Source of the DNA: JABMMZ01 sp044357345
Lineage (GTDB): Bacteria; Bacteroidota; Bacteroidia; NS11-12g; UBA955
Assembly (NCBI GenBank): GCA_044357345.1
Contig: JBIKPR010000005.1
Coordinates: forward strand, 1 to 64,000
DNA: 64,000 bases
Direction: 5' to 3'
Shown piece by piece: positions 19,201 through 27,758 of this stretch. The notes under the pieces were generated by a model. The model was not told where the DNA came from. It saw nothing but the letters and a program-made list of their open reading frames with translations, and did no database searches. Every line of letters begins with the position of its first letter. The stretch's first letter is position 1. Position numbers and translations under genes: made by a program.

Positions 19201-21613
19201 TACCATCACTATTCCTCAAAATACTATGATAGGAACTATTTTAAGAATGAGGATTCGTAGCGATTTTAATAGTATAGGGACCAATCCTTGCAGCAACTTA
19301 AATTATGGACAAACCGAAGATTATGGATTGTATATCGAACCTGAATTGATTCCCAAATTTATTGCCAATAAACCTAAAGTATGTCCCAAAACAAGTATTG
19401 TTTTTAGTGATTCCAGCAATTTACCAGGCATCAAATACCAATGGACCTTTGGTTCTGGTGCAATACCCTCAACCGCAATTGGGATAGGACCACATACTGT
19501 GTATTATAATAGTTCAGGATATAAATCGGTTATCTTAACCATTGATGGAAAGCAAACGAAAAAAGACAGCGCTGTATTTATTTACAAAGCACCCAATATG
19601 GAAATATCATGGATTAAAGGCGATTCGTCATTATGCGTTGGAAAATCATTTGTCTTAAAGGCAAACGATTTAAATACCTCAGGTGCAACCTACCAATGGC
19701 AACATAATTCAATAAATAAAAAAGATTCAACTTTGCTCTATTATAGAATTGCAGCAAGCACTTTTTCTGATAGTGGATCATATTCTATCATTGCAAGCAA
19801 TCAATGTAAAGATACTGCTTCGGTATATTTAAAGATTAGACCGAAACCGATCATAGGTCTTTCTGTTAACGATAGTACCCAATGTTTTAATGGACATTCA
19901 TTTGCGCTGAAAAATCTTACAACAATAAGCAATTCAAGTTATAAAAATGTGTGGAAGTACAGTGATAATTCTAAAGATTCAAATATAAATTCCAATCATA
20001 TATTCAATGGAATAGGGAAGTATGCAGTCAAACTCATCTGTTTTACGCCGTTTGCTTGCTCCGATTCAATGACCCAATCATTAGAAGTTTATGAAAGTCC
20101 AAAAGCTAAATTTTCTGTTTCTCCAATGGAACAGTGTTTTAAAGCCAATTCTTTTGCATTTTCGAATTTAAGTACATCAAATTCAGGAGTATTCGCATCG
20201 CATTGGACTATGGGAGACGGAAGCACTTCTAATGTGTTTTCTCCTTCAAATAAAACCTTTAAAGTATTTGATTCAATATATATTTTAAAGCTCGTATTAA
20301 AAACTGCCAATCTATGCACCGATTCCATTCAGAATAAGATAAAATTATGGCCACAAACCAATTTGCAAATTGCTTTAAATGATTCAGTACAATGTTATAA
20401 TCAAAATAAATTCATGATTTCTGACAACAGCATTATTTCTGCAGGAAATTATTCAATTCAATGGAATATGGGCGATGGTAATTTGAAGTCCGGAAATTCG
20501 ATTTCTTACTCATATGCCACGAAAGGCAGCTATGTGATTAATCTGAATTCGGTAAGCGATAAATTCTGTAGAGATACACTAAAAAGAAAACTGATTGTTC
20601 TTGAATCTCCGAAAGTTGATTTTGATATTAATGATACAATTCAATGTTTAACTTATAATGTATTTGAATTGGATGATAAAACGATTTCAAGTTTAAATTA
20701 TACTAGAAAATGGTACCATCCTAAGCTGTCAATCAATCAGGGTATCAAAGAGGTATTTTCAAGTTTAGATACTGGTTTCAATTCTCTGAGCTTGTATGTT
20801 TTAAACAATGCCTCTTGCTTTGATTCAATTAGTAAAAGAGTTTATGTTGCACCAATGCCTGTATTTGAAGTTCTAGGTCCTAGGGAAATTTGCAAATATG
20901 ATTCTGTTTTGTTAAGTATTAATGGTGCTTCAACCAATACATACGATTGGAAAGTGAACAATACCCCAACGAACAAAGGTCTGAATTTTGTATTCCAAGG
21001 GCAAAATTCTGGCTTTAGTAATTTTGAAGTAATTGCCACAAGTCCCTATAAATGTGTAAGCACTAAAGTTTTGCAAAATTTCATATTTGTGAACGATTTG
21101 CCAAGCGTCGACTTCTCAGATTCTGTTAGTTACCAAGACCCTTTTTTAATGCTTACATTTAAAGATAAGTCTAAGAATTCAACGGTGACTAGAAATTGGG
21201 TTTTTTCAAATGGTTATGTAGGTTCCAATCAATCTGAATCTTTTGCAATAAATGATTCAACAGTATTGAATGCGAAGTTGATGATTGTAGATACCAATAA
21301 TTGCAAAGCTGAAATTTCTAAAAACTTGTTTTATAAAGTTCCGCATTATATCCCAAATGCATTTACACCCAATCTTGATGGGAAAAATGATGTTTTTAGA
21401 ATTTATGGGCTTTATAAATATAAAACCTTTTCAATGAAGATATACAACCGTTGGGGAGAACTAATGTTTTACAGCAATGATCCAAAGAATGGATGGAATG
21501 GTCATTTTATGGGTGAAATAGTGCCAACAGGACATTATCTTTACAGCATAGAATTTGAGAATCCAGAAGGTTCGAAAATTATTGAAAACGGAACTATACT
21601 TTTAATTAGATAA
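16271..21613 (+). CDS. Giant T9SS type B surface protein with BNR/sortilin-like, GEVED and PKD regions
   Basis: 1780 residues from the ATG at 16271, with a signal peptide (MLKKVPAFVFIFFSLHYSIAQ). The N-terminal 650 residues contain repeated BNR/VPS10-like blades (IWKSNDGGISWSV, IYRSTNAGANWTQ, VFKSSNKGVNWTQ), predicting a beta-propeller. A GEVED-like domain follows near 930-1060 (IDFNNNGLLSDAGELV ... NYGQTEDYGLYI). Several PKD-like domains with repeated DSxQCF openings and WxMGDG turns fill about 1060-1690. The last 85 residues are a type B sorting domain (IPNAFTPNLDGKNDVFRIYG, NRWGELMF, GWNGHFMGE). It is therefore secreted by T9SS to the surface, perhaps as an adhesin or glycan-binding protein. 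Function unproven. Confidence 0.88.
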   Translation: MLKKVPAFVFIFFSLHYSIAQSTQDTINNPYWIDMMQNQSLSVYQTQRAFNLYWSNKTIDKGSGWKAFKRWEYLSLKLVDSLGFFPNQGFQYQDFLNKIDADNKLWDVVVPGLGPGSAPCKNQGNWKSIGPNSLPINNTGQMNGMGRVNAIALHPTDTNTMFIGSAAGGIWKSNDGGISWSVNSDSLPTLGVSAIAINPLNPSVMYFGSGDRDAGDAAGFGVFKSSNAGSSWSISNNGMGNRKVAKLIIDPNNVNVLIAATDNGIYRSTNAGANWTQTFNGGFFKDLIFKPNNSKVVYATKDALFYRSIDNGVNWTNLSNGLPTNSISRGIIEVNARDPKMVYFWISSGSVHKGIYLSRDSGSTFKTQSTTPNIHDYSTNGSGTSGQAWYNMDMVSDPSNQAILYCGGVNVFKSIDTGKTWTIAGYWVNQIHADQHELVASPITNRIFAGNDGGLYASRNKGSSWIPIGSGIGIAQIYKMGAARNVKNILINGYQDNGTANYNKNWYTTYGGDGMDCEIDQTDSRYSYGELYYGSIFRVFNVNAQATIANNGYKAAGSDTINESGAWVTPFTLREGYGNTMYVGYKNIWRSNTIKNSTVTWKKISNNLGGVNTNDFNEIESNIANSDILYAARSNGSLFRSDNVNANTPTWSTITLPISGLVNAIETDPRNQNSVYIAIGNKVFKSSNKGVNWTQVLSNFSYNVSSILLDTSNKKRGIYVATMGGGVWYTDTTQNSWRYFSKGLPNTVNVTDLEMYYEPNKSCNCNILYGSTYNRGNYYTTIFNDGTQKPVALLDPYDTVVCKSAILSFNSKSCNNPTRFKWSFSPSTYLYLNSNDSTTENPSIKFTNPGIYKYNFMAENCNGIDTVAGFITVADTSKRACIPTTNNNFGGLGIFNVSIANINRSSGDRTQEGPYVDVSCSNLIKVKRGKKYALKVITGQYNNEQVKAFIDFNNNGLLSDAGELVYQPVAGLINHLDTITIPQNTMIGTILRMRIRSDFNSIGTNPCSNLNYGQTEDYGLYIEPELIPKFIANKPKVCPKTSIVFSDSSNLPGIKYQWTFGSGAIPSTAIGIGPHTVYYNSSGYKSVILTIDGKQTKKDSAVFIYKAPNMEISWIKGDSSLCVGKSFVLKANDLNTSGATYQWQHNSINKKDSTLLYYRIAASTFSDSGSYSIIASNQCKDTASVYLKIRPKPIIGLSVNDSTQCFNGHSFALKNLTTISNSSYKNVWKYSDNSKDSNINSNHIFNGIGKYAVKLICFTPFACSDSMTQSLEVYESPKAKFSVSPMEQCFKANSFAFSNLSTSNSGVFASHWTMGDGSTSNVFSPSNKTFKVFDSIYILKLVLKTANLCTDSIQNKIKLWPQTNLQIALNDSVQCYNQNKFMISDNSIISAGNYSIQWNMGDGNLKSGNSISYSYATKGSYVINLNSVSDKFCRDTLKRKLIVLESPKVDFDINDTIQCLTYNVFELDDKTISSLNYTRKWYHPKLSINQGIKEVFSSLDTGFNSLSLYVLNNASCFDSISKRVYVAPMPVFEVLGPREICKYDSVLLSINGASTNTYDWKVNNTPTNKGLNFVFQGQNSGFSNFEVIATSPYKCVSTKVLQNFIFVNDLPSVDFSDSVSYQDPFLMLTFKDKSKNSTVTRNWVFSNGYVGSNQSESFAINDSTVLNAKLMIVDTNNCKAEISKNLFYKVPHYIPNAFTPNLDGKNDVFRIYGLYKYKTFSMKIYNRWGELMFYSNDPKNGWNGHFMGEIVPTGHYLYSIEFENPEGSKIIENGTILLIR

Positions 21614-21617
21614 ATAA

Positions 21618-21839
21618 ATGCAAGGACCTGATCCCAATATTTTGCTTAAGTTAATGGAAATGAAAATGCCTTTTGGCAAATACAAAGGAACCATTATTTG
21701 TGATTTACCAGTATCTTATTTAGAATGGTTTAGCAGTAAGGGTTTTCCTGAAGGCCAATTAGGAATGTTGTTGAGAACCATTCACGAAATAAAAGTCAAT
21801 GGACTTGAATACCTTCTAAAGCCCTTGAGAAATAGATGA
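21618..21839 (+). CDS. Small DUF3820-like protein
   Basis: 73 residues, no signal peptide. The core MPFGKYKGTIICDLPVSYLE and WFSSKGFPEGQLG matches the DUF3820 pattern F-G-K-x-K-G ... Y-L-x-W ... F-P-x-G. The same motif appears as the tail of the exonuclease at 41829. DUF3820 proteins have no settled function; the link to a DnaQ-fold exonuclease suggests a nucleic-acid-related role. It lies four bases after the giant surface-protein gene and one base before a convergent lipoprotein gene. Confidence 0.8.
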   Translation: MQGPDPNILLKLMEMKMPFGKYKGTIICDLPVSYLEWFSSKGFPEGQLGMLLRTIHEIKVNGLEYLLKPLRNR

Positions 21840-21840
21840 T

Positions 21841-22212
21841 TTATTGCGCTGTGCGTAACAAGAAGTACACAGAATCCTCATGCATTTTTAATTCGTATTT
21901 GGATAAAATATCCATTTTGAAATGCCGAACTGTGTCTGGAGATGAATAATATAAATGTAAAGTGTGTTCTGAATAGGTCCACTTTCCTTTCATTTGTTTT
22001 TTCACAGATTCAATATTGTATTCAAAAGTGCTATCTGATTTTACATTTAAATGGTCATTATCCATTACTTCAATAATGTCTTTGCCATTTTTTTGAATAT
22101 GAATGTACTTCCAGTTACCAATTAAAAAATCTGTCTCAGTCTTTTGATGACAAGATACAATAGCAATTGTGAATATTGCTAATAAGACTTTATTTACGCT
22201 GATCGATTTCAT
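21841..22212 (-). CDS. Small lipocalin-like lipoprotein
   Basis: 123 residues. The signal MKSISVNKVLLAIFTIAIVSC gives Cys21 as the lipid site. The mature part starts with FLIGNWKYIHI, followed by SDSTFEYNIE and KGKWTYSEHTLHLYY, the alternating pattern of small Bacteroidota 'lipocalin-like' lipoproteins. Its first 23 bases overlap the 3' end of the upstream bifunctional nuclease gene, so they are probably co-transcribed. The ligand is unknown. Confidence 0.75.
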   Translation of the reverse strand: MKSISVNKVLLAIFTIAIVSCHQKTETDFLIGNWKYIHIQKNGKDIIEVMDNDHLNVKSDSTFEYNIESVKKQMKGKWTYSEHTLHLYYSSPDTVRHFKMDILSKYELKMHEDSVYFLLRTAQ

Positions 22213-22783
22213 CGCGAATTTGTGCAGCTTTCATATAATCTTCATTTCTTAAAGCTTCGTCTAAAAGGGCTTCCAGTTCTTCAAGTGATTTACCTTTAAA
22301 GGCATCATGAACAGATTTTTCACCAATGTGTGTGATATCATCACCATCATCGCGACCTGGTTTTTGAATTTCATTTTCTTCAATGTCAATTCCAGCTTCT
22401 TCTAAAATGGCTTCAGTTGTGAAAATTGGACAATTAAATCTTACAGCAATTGCAATTGCATCGCTGGTTCTGCAATCAATATTTATTTTTTCATCTGTGT
22501 TTTCAACAATAAGGGACGCATAAAAAACACCCTCTTTTAATTGGTGAATAAAAACCTCACTTATTGTAAAACCTAGTTTTTTCGCAAAGACTAAAAATAA
22601 ATCATGCGTCAAGGGACGGTCTGTATTGATTCCTTCTAACGGTATTGCAATGGCTTGAGCCTCGAATTGTCCGACTATTATCGGCAATTTACGGTCACCA
22701 TCAATCTCCGCTAATATAAGGCTATACGAGCCTTTTATTTGCGAAGGTGCAATGCCATAGATATCCAATTCGATTTTTTTCAA
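22190..22783 (-). CDS. Bifunctional nuclease (DUF151) domain protein with UVR motif
   Basis: 197 residues, TTG start at 22783. Residues 1-135 are the DUF151/BFN domain (LPIIVGQFEAQAIAI near 33-47, RPLTHDLF near 56, DCRTSDAIAIAVRFNCPIF near 103-121). Residues about 160-197 form a UvrB/UvrC-type coiled hairpin (LEELEALLDEALRNEDYMKA, AQIRDEID). This domain pair is common in Bacteroidota. A nuclease role is known for plant and some bacterial relatives but is not shown for this subgroup. It lies 17 bases downstream of etfA on the same strand and is probably part of that operon. Confidence 0.9.
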   Translation of the reverse strand: MKKIELDIYGIAPSQIKGSYSLILAEIDGDRKLPIIVGQFEAQAIAIPLEGINTDRPLTHDLFLVFAKKLGFTISEVFIHQLKEGVFYASLIVENTDEKINIDCRTSDAIAIAVRFNCPIFTTEAILEEAGIDIEENEIQKPGRDDGDDITHIGEKSVHDAFKGKSLEELEALLDEALRNEDYMKAAQIRDEIDQRK

Positions 22784-22800
22784 AGTATGAAAAAATAAAT

Positions 22801-23739
22801 TTAGTTGTTTTTAACTGCTTGTATTAATTGTGGTAATATTTCAAATGCATCACCAACAATGCCATAGTCTGCCGCTTTAAAAAATGGTGCTTCTGGGTCT
22901 TTGTTAATTGCAACAATAACTTTACTGCTACTTACACCTGCTAGATGCTGAATAGCTCCTGAAATACCAATCGCAATATATAAATTCGGTTTAATGGTTA
23001 TACCTGTTTGACCAACGTGCTCACCGTGTGGTCTCCAACCCATATCACTCACTGGTTTTGAACAAGCTGTAGCTGCTCCTAATAAATCTGCCAGCTCCTC
23101 AACCATTCCCCAATTCTCAGGTCCTTTCATTCCTCTTCCTGCTGAAACTACAACCTCTGCTTCGGTCAATGGAATTTTTCCTGCTGCTTTGGAAGTTGAG
23201 AGAATTTGTGTGGCAGCAATTACTTGCTCAGCACTCGTGTTTTCAATTGAAATGCTTTGATTGTTTTCAATCAATTCAGTGCTATTGGGTGTTATTGCAA
23301 CAATCTTATTCGTCTTTTCTAACTTAACATAGGCAAACCCTTTTCCTGAAAAAACACCACGTTTCACTGTAAATCCATTTGACATTTCTGGATAAGCAAT
23401 TACATTTGTTGCAAGAGATGCATTCATTCCAACTGCAATTCTTGGCGCAATTGATTTTGCCTCATAGGTATTTGCTATTACCAATGTTTCTATTCCTGCT
23501 TGTAAAATTGCTTTTGCTAATGCATTTGAGTATGCTTGAGAATCAAATGAATTTAATCCTTCAATTACAATTAATTTATTTACACCGTATTTGGCCAATT
23601 TATCAGCTTCTCCATCGTTTGGTTTGCCAACACAAATTGCGGTTACAGGGCCATTTTGGATTTTCGAAGCATATGATGCAGCTTCTAAAACTGATTTTTT
23701 AAAGATTCCTTCTGAATTTTCTGCGTATATTCCAGTCAT
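22801..23739 (-). CDS. etfA: Electron transfer flavoprotein alpha subunit
   Basis: 312 residues. The alpha subunit of ETF carries FAD and passes electrons from acyl-CoA and other dehydrogenases to the quinone pool. The C-terminal FAD-binding region is clear: SAGRGMKGPENWGMVEELAD near 200-219, CSKPVSDMGWRPHGEHVGQTG near 228-248, and IAIGISGAIQHLAGVSSSKVIVAINKD near 256-282. It starts one base after the end of etfB, the usual etfBA order. Confidence 0.96.
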   Translation of the reverse strand: MTGIYAENSEGIFKKSVLEAASYASKIQNGPVTAICVGKPNDGEADKLAKYGVNKLIVIEGLNSFDSQAYSNALAKAILQAGIETLVIANTYEAKSIAPRIAVGMNASLATNVIAYPEMSNGFTVKRGVFSGKGFAYVKLEKTNKIVAITPNSTELIENNQSISIENTSAEQVIAATQILSTSKAAGKIPLTEAEVVVSAGRGMKGPENWGMVEELADLLGAATACSKPVSDMGWRPHGEHVGQTGITIKPNLYIAIGISGAIQHLAGVSSSKVIVAINKDPEAPFFKAADYGIVGDAFEILPQLIQAVKNN

Positions 23740-23740
23740 A

Positions 23741-24481
23741 TTATGCGATTATTTTAGCTTCGTTTCTTAAAATGTCTATCAATTGGCCTGCTTGACTAGC
23801 GTCAATCAAACGAACTGCTTGCTTTGCTTGTGGACTTTCAAAAAGGCTGTAGGTGCTAGCATTTTCTGCTGATACAGCCTCAATCACTTGCAATGGTTTG
23901 GTTCGAGCGGCCATAATACCTTTCATATTTGGTATTCTTGGTTCACATAAATCTTTTTGCGCACTTGCAACAACAGGCAAACTTGAACTAATATTTTGTC
24001 TACCACCATCTATGTCCCTTTCGAATATTGCTTTGCCATCTTGCACATCCATTTGTGTGCAAACATTTACAGAAGGCCATGATAACAATGCGCCAAGTAA
24101 ACTACACACTTGTCCACCATTGTAATCAATGCTTTCACGTCCAGTTAAGACCATGTCATATCCATTTGCTTTTACAATTTCCGCAATTTGTTCAGCAACA
24201 AACTGACCATCTTTAGGTTCTGCATTAATTCTAATGGCATCATTTGCTCCTATAGCCAATGCCTTGCGTATTACAGCATCTGCATCTCCTAAGCCAACTG
24301 TTACAACTGTAACAGTACCACCGTTTTTTTCTGTAAGCTCCAATGCCTTGGTTAATGACAACTCATCATATGGATTGATAATAAACTGAACACCTTGTGT
24401 ATTAAATTGGGTGTTGTTATCTGTAAAAGTGATTTTTGTTGTGGTATCTGGAACCACGCTCATGCACACTAAAATTTTCAT
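23741..24481 (-). CDS. etfB: Electron transfer flavoprotein beta subunit
   Basis: 246 residues. It pairs with the alpha subunit to form soluble ETF. It starts MKILVCMSVVPDTT, has INPYDELSLTKALEL near 36-50, the AMP-binding region (GANDAIRIN near 77) and the family signature VLTGRESIDYNGGQV near 110-124. First gene of an etfB-etfA-BFN-lipoprotein run. A -7 element (TAATTTTG, minus strand 24511-24504) ends 22 bases before the ATG. Confidence 0.96.
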   Translation of the reverse strand: MKILVCMSVVPDTTTKITFTDNNTQFNTQGVQFIINPYDELSLTKALELTEKNGGTVTVVTVGLGDADAVIRKALAIGANDAIRINAEPKDGQFVAEQIAEIVKANGYDMVLTGRESIDYNGGQVCSLLGALLSWPSVNVCTQMDVQDGKAIFERDIDGGRQNISSSLPVVASAQKDLCEPRIPNMKGIMAARTKPLQVIEAVSAENASTYSLFESPQAKQAVRLIDASQAGQLIDILRNEAKIIA

Positions 24482-24503
24482 GAAAGATTAAAAAAATATT
24501 TTG

Positions 24504-24511
24504 CAAAATTA
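24504..24511 (-). promoter_or_regulatory. Bacteroidota -7 element for etfBA
   Basis: TAATTTTG on the minus strand, 22 bases ahead of the etfB ATG. No TTG at the ideal -33 distance, so only the -7 box supports it. Confidence 0.4.
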
Positions 24512-24569
24512 AGTATAAAAAATGCTAAGAAAAAATGAGTTTTGCAAAGTAATTAACAATATCCAATCA

Positions 24570-24881
24570 ATGGACAGAATAGACACCATCAAACAATTGC
24601 TTTCGCAAAACCCTAATGATATTTTTCTCAACTATGCTCTTGCTATGGAGTTTATGTCCATTAATGATTGGTCATCTGCGGCAAATCAACTAGAAGGCAT
24701 AAAGAAAATGCAAGAGGATTATTTACCTTTGTATTATCAACTTGCACATATATACGAAGAGCTTAATGATGCGGATAAAGCCATCGTGGTTTATAATGAA
24801 GGAATCAATCTTGCAATTAAGCAATTGGATAAAAAAACTGAATTAGAACTAAAAAGCGCTTTAGAAGAATTAACTTTTTAA
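24570..24881 (+). CDS. Small TPR protein
   Basis: 103 residues from the ATG at 24570. An in-frame ATG at 24522 adds 16 residues with no homology signal. Related small proteins usually start 'MDRI...L..NPND.FL.YALA', which fits MDRIDTIKQLLSQNPNDIFL. It consists of about two and a half tetratricopeptide units (FLNYALAMEFMSINDWSSAA; LYYQLAHIYEELNDADKAI). Probably a cytoplasmic adaptor. It is divergent from etfB and ends nine bases before a thioesterase gene, so the two may be co-transcribed. Confidence 0.75.
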   Translation: MDRIDTIKQLLSQNPNDIFLNYALAMEFMSINDWSSAANQLEGIKKMQEDYLPLYYQLAHIYEELNDADKAIVVYNEGINLAIKQLDKKTELELKSALEELTF

Positions 24882-24890
24882 TAAAAACAC

Positions 24891-25337
24891 ATGGAATATA
24901 TTAGCAAAAATCCCCATTTTAGAAGAGACATGCTTATAAAAATGCAGTCTAACCACTTCATGCAACACCTAGGTTTTATGGTTACATCCATTGAACCTGG
25001 TTATCTAGAGGGTGAACTTATTTTGCAAAAAATCCATTTACAACAAAATGGATTTGTACACGGAGGGATTACGTCTACCTTGGCTGATATAGTGATGGGT
25101 TTTTCTGCTTTCACCCTTGTTGCAGAAGGAGAGGGCACTGTAACATCTGACTTGAAAATTGCCTATTTAAGACCAGGTGTTGGCGATAAAATTATCGCCA
25201 AAGGCAAGGTCATTAAACCAGGGAATTTATTGCACTATTGTGAGTCTGATATTTATTGTGTGCACCCTGAAAAAGGCGAAATCCTTATTGCTAGAGGTTA
25301 TTCTACAATGTGCGTTGTGAAACACCCTGTTATTTAG
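24891..25337 (+). CDS. PaaI-type hotdog thioesterase
   Basis: 148 residues, one hotdog domain. The signature NGFVHGGITSTLADIVMGFS (residues about 49-68) contains the HGG turn and the active-site Asp of PaaI/YbgC-like acyl-CoA thioesterases. The later EGTVTSDLKIAYLRPG strand is also typical. Cytoplasmic. It probably cleaves an aryl- or acyl-CoA; the substrate cannot be told. It lies near etfBA, which is consistent with acyl-CoA turnover, though the genes are divergent. Its stop directly abuts the convergent nadE stop. Confidence 0.88.
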   Translation: MEYISKNPHFRRDMLIKMQSNHFMQHLGFMVTSIEPGYLEGELILQKIHLQQNGFVHGGITSTLADIVMGFSAFTLVAEGEGTVTSDLKIAYLRPGVGDKIIAKGKVIKPGNLLHYCESDIYCVHPEKGEILIARGYSTMCVVKHPVI

Positions 25338-26960
25338 TTACCATTTGCTTACCAAAGGTATCTGTCTTCCTCGACCAAAAGCCTTTGATCCTACACGGAT
25401 GATAGGAGGTGCCTGAAAACGCTTGTATTCATTGCGGTTTACCAATCCAATGATTCGCTCAACCAAAGGACGCTCAAACCCTTTTTCTACGATTGTTTCA
25501 ATCCCTTTTTGATGCTCTATATATAATTCAAGTATGGCGTCAAGTATTGAATATTCTGGCAAGCTATCACTGTCTTTTTGGTTTGGTCGCAACTCAGCAC
25601 TTGGTGCTTTATTGATTATCGAATTTGGTATTATTTCATTGTCCTTATTGATATAAGAGGCAAGCTTGTATACATCTGTTTTGTAAACATCCCCCATAAC
25701 ACTTAGGCTTCCACACATATCTCCGTACAACGTTGTATAACCTACCGACATTTCGCTTTTATTGCTGGTGTTCAATAAAATGTGTCCAAATTTATTGCTA
25801 ATTGCCATCAGCAAGACGGCACGACTCCTGGCTTGAATATTCTCTTCGGCCAAGCCAAAATCCAATCCTTCAAACATTGGTTTTAATGTTTCGCCAAAGG
25901 AATCAAACACATTGGAAATCGACAATATTTCAAAACTATTTCCCAAGTTTTCTGATAAGTGTTTTGCGTCCAATACACTGCCTTCACTGCTAAAATCGGA
26001 AGGCATTAAAATGGCTTTGACATTTTCAGCGCCTAAAGCTCTTGTGGCCAGGGCTTGAACTACAGCAGAATCAATTCCTCCAGACGACCCTAAAATAGCT
26101 TTCGAAAATCCCATTTTTTGAAAGAAATTCTGTATGCCATAAATCAAAGCATCATGAACCAATTCAATGTTTTCTCTTTCTTTGAAAACTAACTTATGAT
26201 AGGTTTTCTCTGTATCAAATATCTTAAAGTCCTCTTTAAAACTCTCTAGTTCTAATATCAATCGCCCATTAGAATCTAATACCATGGAATTGCCGTCAAA
26301 TACAATATCAGTGTGAACACCGGTTTGATTGACATATATAAGAGGCAAGCCAATGTCTTTACTTGCCTTCTGCAGGACTTTAAATCGCTCCGTTTTCTTG
26401 TTAATGTTAAAAGGTGAGGCCGAAATGTTGATTACAAGGTCTGGATTTAATTTATTCAGCTTTGCCAAAGGATTCTCCAAATATTTAAACCGCTCCATCT
26501 CATACCATAAATCTTCACAAATAGTGATTGCAATTTTCTTTCCATTTACTTCAATGGTTTTAAAAACACTATTTTCCTCGAAATACCTAGACTCATTAAA
26601 TATATCGTATGTTGGCAATAAAGTTTTATGCACCGTTTCTTTAATGATGCCATCCTGCAAAATACACGCAGAATTGAACAATCTACGGCCATGTTCATTT
26701 TCATTCAAAGTTGGAGCGCCCAACACAATTGTAATTCCGTGGGCATGCTTTGCAATATTATGCACCGCATCAATACATTCTTTTACAAAATGCTTGTAAT
26801 CCAATAAGTCATCCGGTGAATAGCCGCAAATTGAAAGTTCACTAAAAACAACCAATTCAACACCTGATTCTTTAGCTTTTTGAGCAGCAACTATAATCTT
26901 TTCACTGTTCCCAACGATATCTGCAATTGTATAGTTGAGTTGTGCTAAAGCTATTTTCAT
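25338..26960 (-). CDS. nadE: Glutamine-dependent NAD+ synthetase
   Basis: 540 residues, full length for the two-domain form. The N-terminal nitrilase/amidase domain (1-260) has the Glu-Lys-Cys triad: E41 in VVFSELSICGYSP, Lys in HKTLLPTYD near 112, and Cys in ITICEDLWYE near 146. The C-terminal synthetase (270-540) has the ATP loop LGSSGGIDSA near 290-300, then NKSEMSVGYTTLYGDMCG and KAPSAELRPNQKD. It makes NAD+ from deamido-NAD+ with glutamine as the nitrogen source. In several gliding Bacteroidota nadE lies close to gldB, as here. Confidence 0.97.
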   Translation of the reverse strand: MKIALAQLNYTIADIVGNSEKIIVAAQKAKESGVELVVFSELSICGYSPDDLLDYKHFVKECIDAVHNIAKHAHGITIVLGAPTLNENEHGRRLFNSACILQDGIIKETVHKTLLPTYDIFNESRYFEENSVFKTIEVNGKKIAITICEDLWYEMERFKYLENPLAKLNKLNPDLVINISASPFNINKKTERFKVLQKASKDIGLPLIYVNQTGVHTDIVFDGNSMVLDSNGRLILELESFKEDFKIFDTEKTYHKLVFKERENIELVHDALIYGIQNFFQKMGFSKAILGSSGGIDSAVVQALATRALGAENVKAILMPSDFSSEGSVLDAKHLSENLGNSFEILSISNVFDSFGETLKPMFEGLDFGLAEENIQARSRAVLLMAISNKFGHILLNTSNKSEMSVGYTTLYGDMCGSLSVMGDVYKTDVYKLASYINKDNEIIPNSIINKAPSAELRPNQKDSDSLPEYSILDAILELYIEHQKGIETIVEKGFERPLVERIIGLVNRNEYKRFQAPPIIRVGSKAFGRGRQIPLVSKW

Positions 26961-26984
26961 TTAAATAAACTACTAATCTATTTA

Positions 26985-27731
26985 TTAAAAGAAGAAACCC
27001 AATTCCAATCCCATGACATTGTTTATCACCTTAGATTTTTTATCATCCAGTATATCAGTAAATCCATTGTTAAAACGAATTCCAGCATAGAAACTGGTAT
27101 TGCCACTTAAGTTATACTCTATACCAGCGCCCAATATCATTGATGCTCTTAAAAAGTTAATGTCATCAATATGTCTAGTGAAATCTAGATAATTGTTATT
27201 TGCATCGTTGGGAATAAACTTTTCTTCAGTTGGGTAATTCTTTGTTCCTGTATTTGCTGGAGAGGCTAAAACCGTAACATTATTACCAATTAAAAATCCT
27301 GGCGCTACGCCAAATTGTCCCCAATAACGCATACCATTGCTTTCTTTGGTTCTGAATTTAAATGTCAAAGGTATCTCTATGTATTTTAAATTGTATTTGT
27401 AGCTGATTTTATTGTAATCCTGGGAACTCCCTGTGTTAGGTAGGGTATATATTGAATCAGATTTTAATTTCATAGAATTACTCATCGTAGTGATATTCAA
27501 TTCTGGTGAAAAGAAATAGTTTTCAGCCAATCGAATGTCTGACATTAAACCAAAAGAAAAGCCAATGCCTGTTCCATCTTTTTGAACATCATTGCTAATT
27601 GCCTTTGTCCAGTTAAACCCTGGTATAATTTTAAAGCCAATTCTGAAGTCTCTGTCATCTTGTGCATGTGAACTTATAGAGAAAATTGTAAGTCCAATCA
27701 ATAAAAAAGTATACTTTAACGTTGTTTTCAT
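26985..27731 (-). CDS. Outer-membrane beta-barrel protein (PorT-like family)
   Basis: 248 residues from the ATG at 27731. MKTTLKYTFLLIGLTIFSISSHAQ is a signal peptide; a longer frame to 27776 would overlap gldB and is rejected. The rest shows alternating strands with aromatic girdles (YFFSPELNITTMSN, YIEIPLTFKFR, IEYNLSGNTSFYAGIRFNNG) and ends in a terminal Phe (LGLELGFFF), the usual BAM signal. It belongs broadly with the PorT/OmpA-like eight-stranded barrels, but I do not see enough to call it the T9SS protein PorT/SprT. It lies between nadE and divergent gldB. Confidence 0.75.
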   Translation of the reverse strand: MKTTLKYTFLLIGLTIFSISSHAQDDRDFRIGFKIIPGFNWTKAISNDVQKDGTGIGFSFGLMSDIRLAENYFFSPELNITTMSNSMKLKSDSIYTLPNTGSSQDYNKISYKYNLKYIEIPLTFKFRTKESNGMRYWGQFGVAPGFLIGNNVTVLASPANTGTKNYPTEEKFIPNDANNNYLDFTRHIDDINFLRASMILGAGIEYNLSGNTSFYAGIRFNNGFTDILDDKKSKVINNVMGLELGFFF

Positions 27732-27758
27732 GCTGATAATGATTTTATTTGCACAAAA

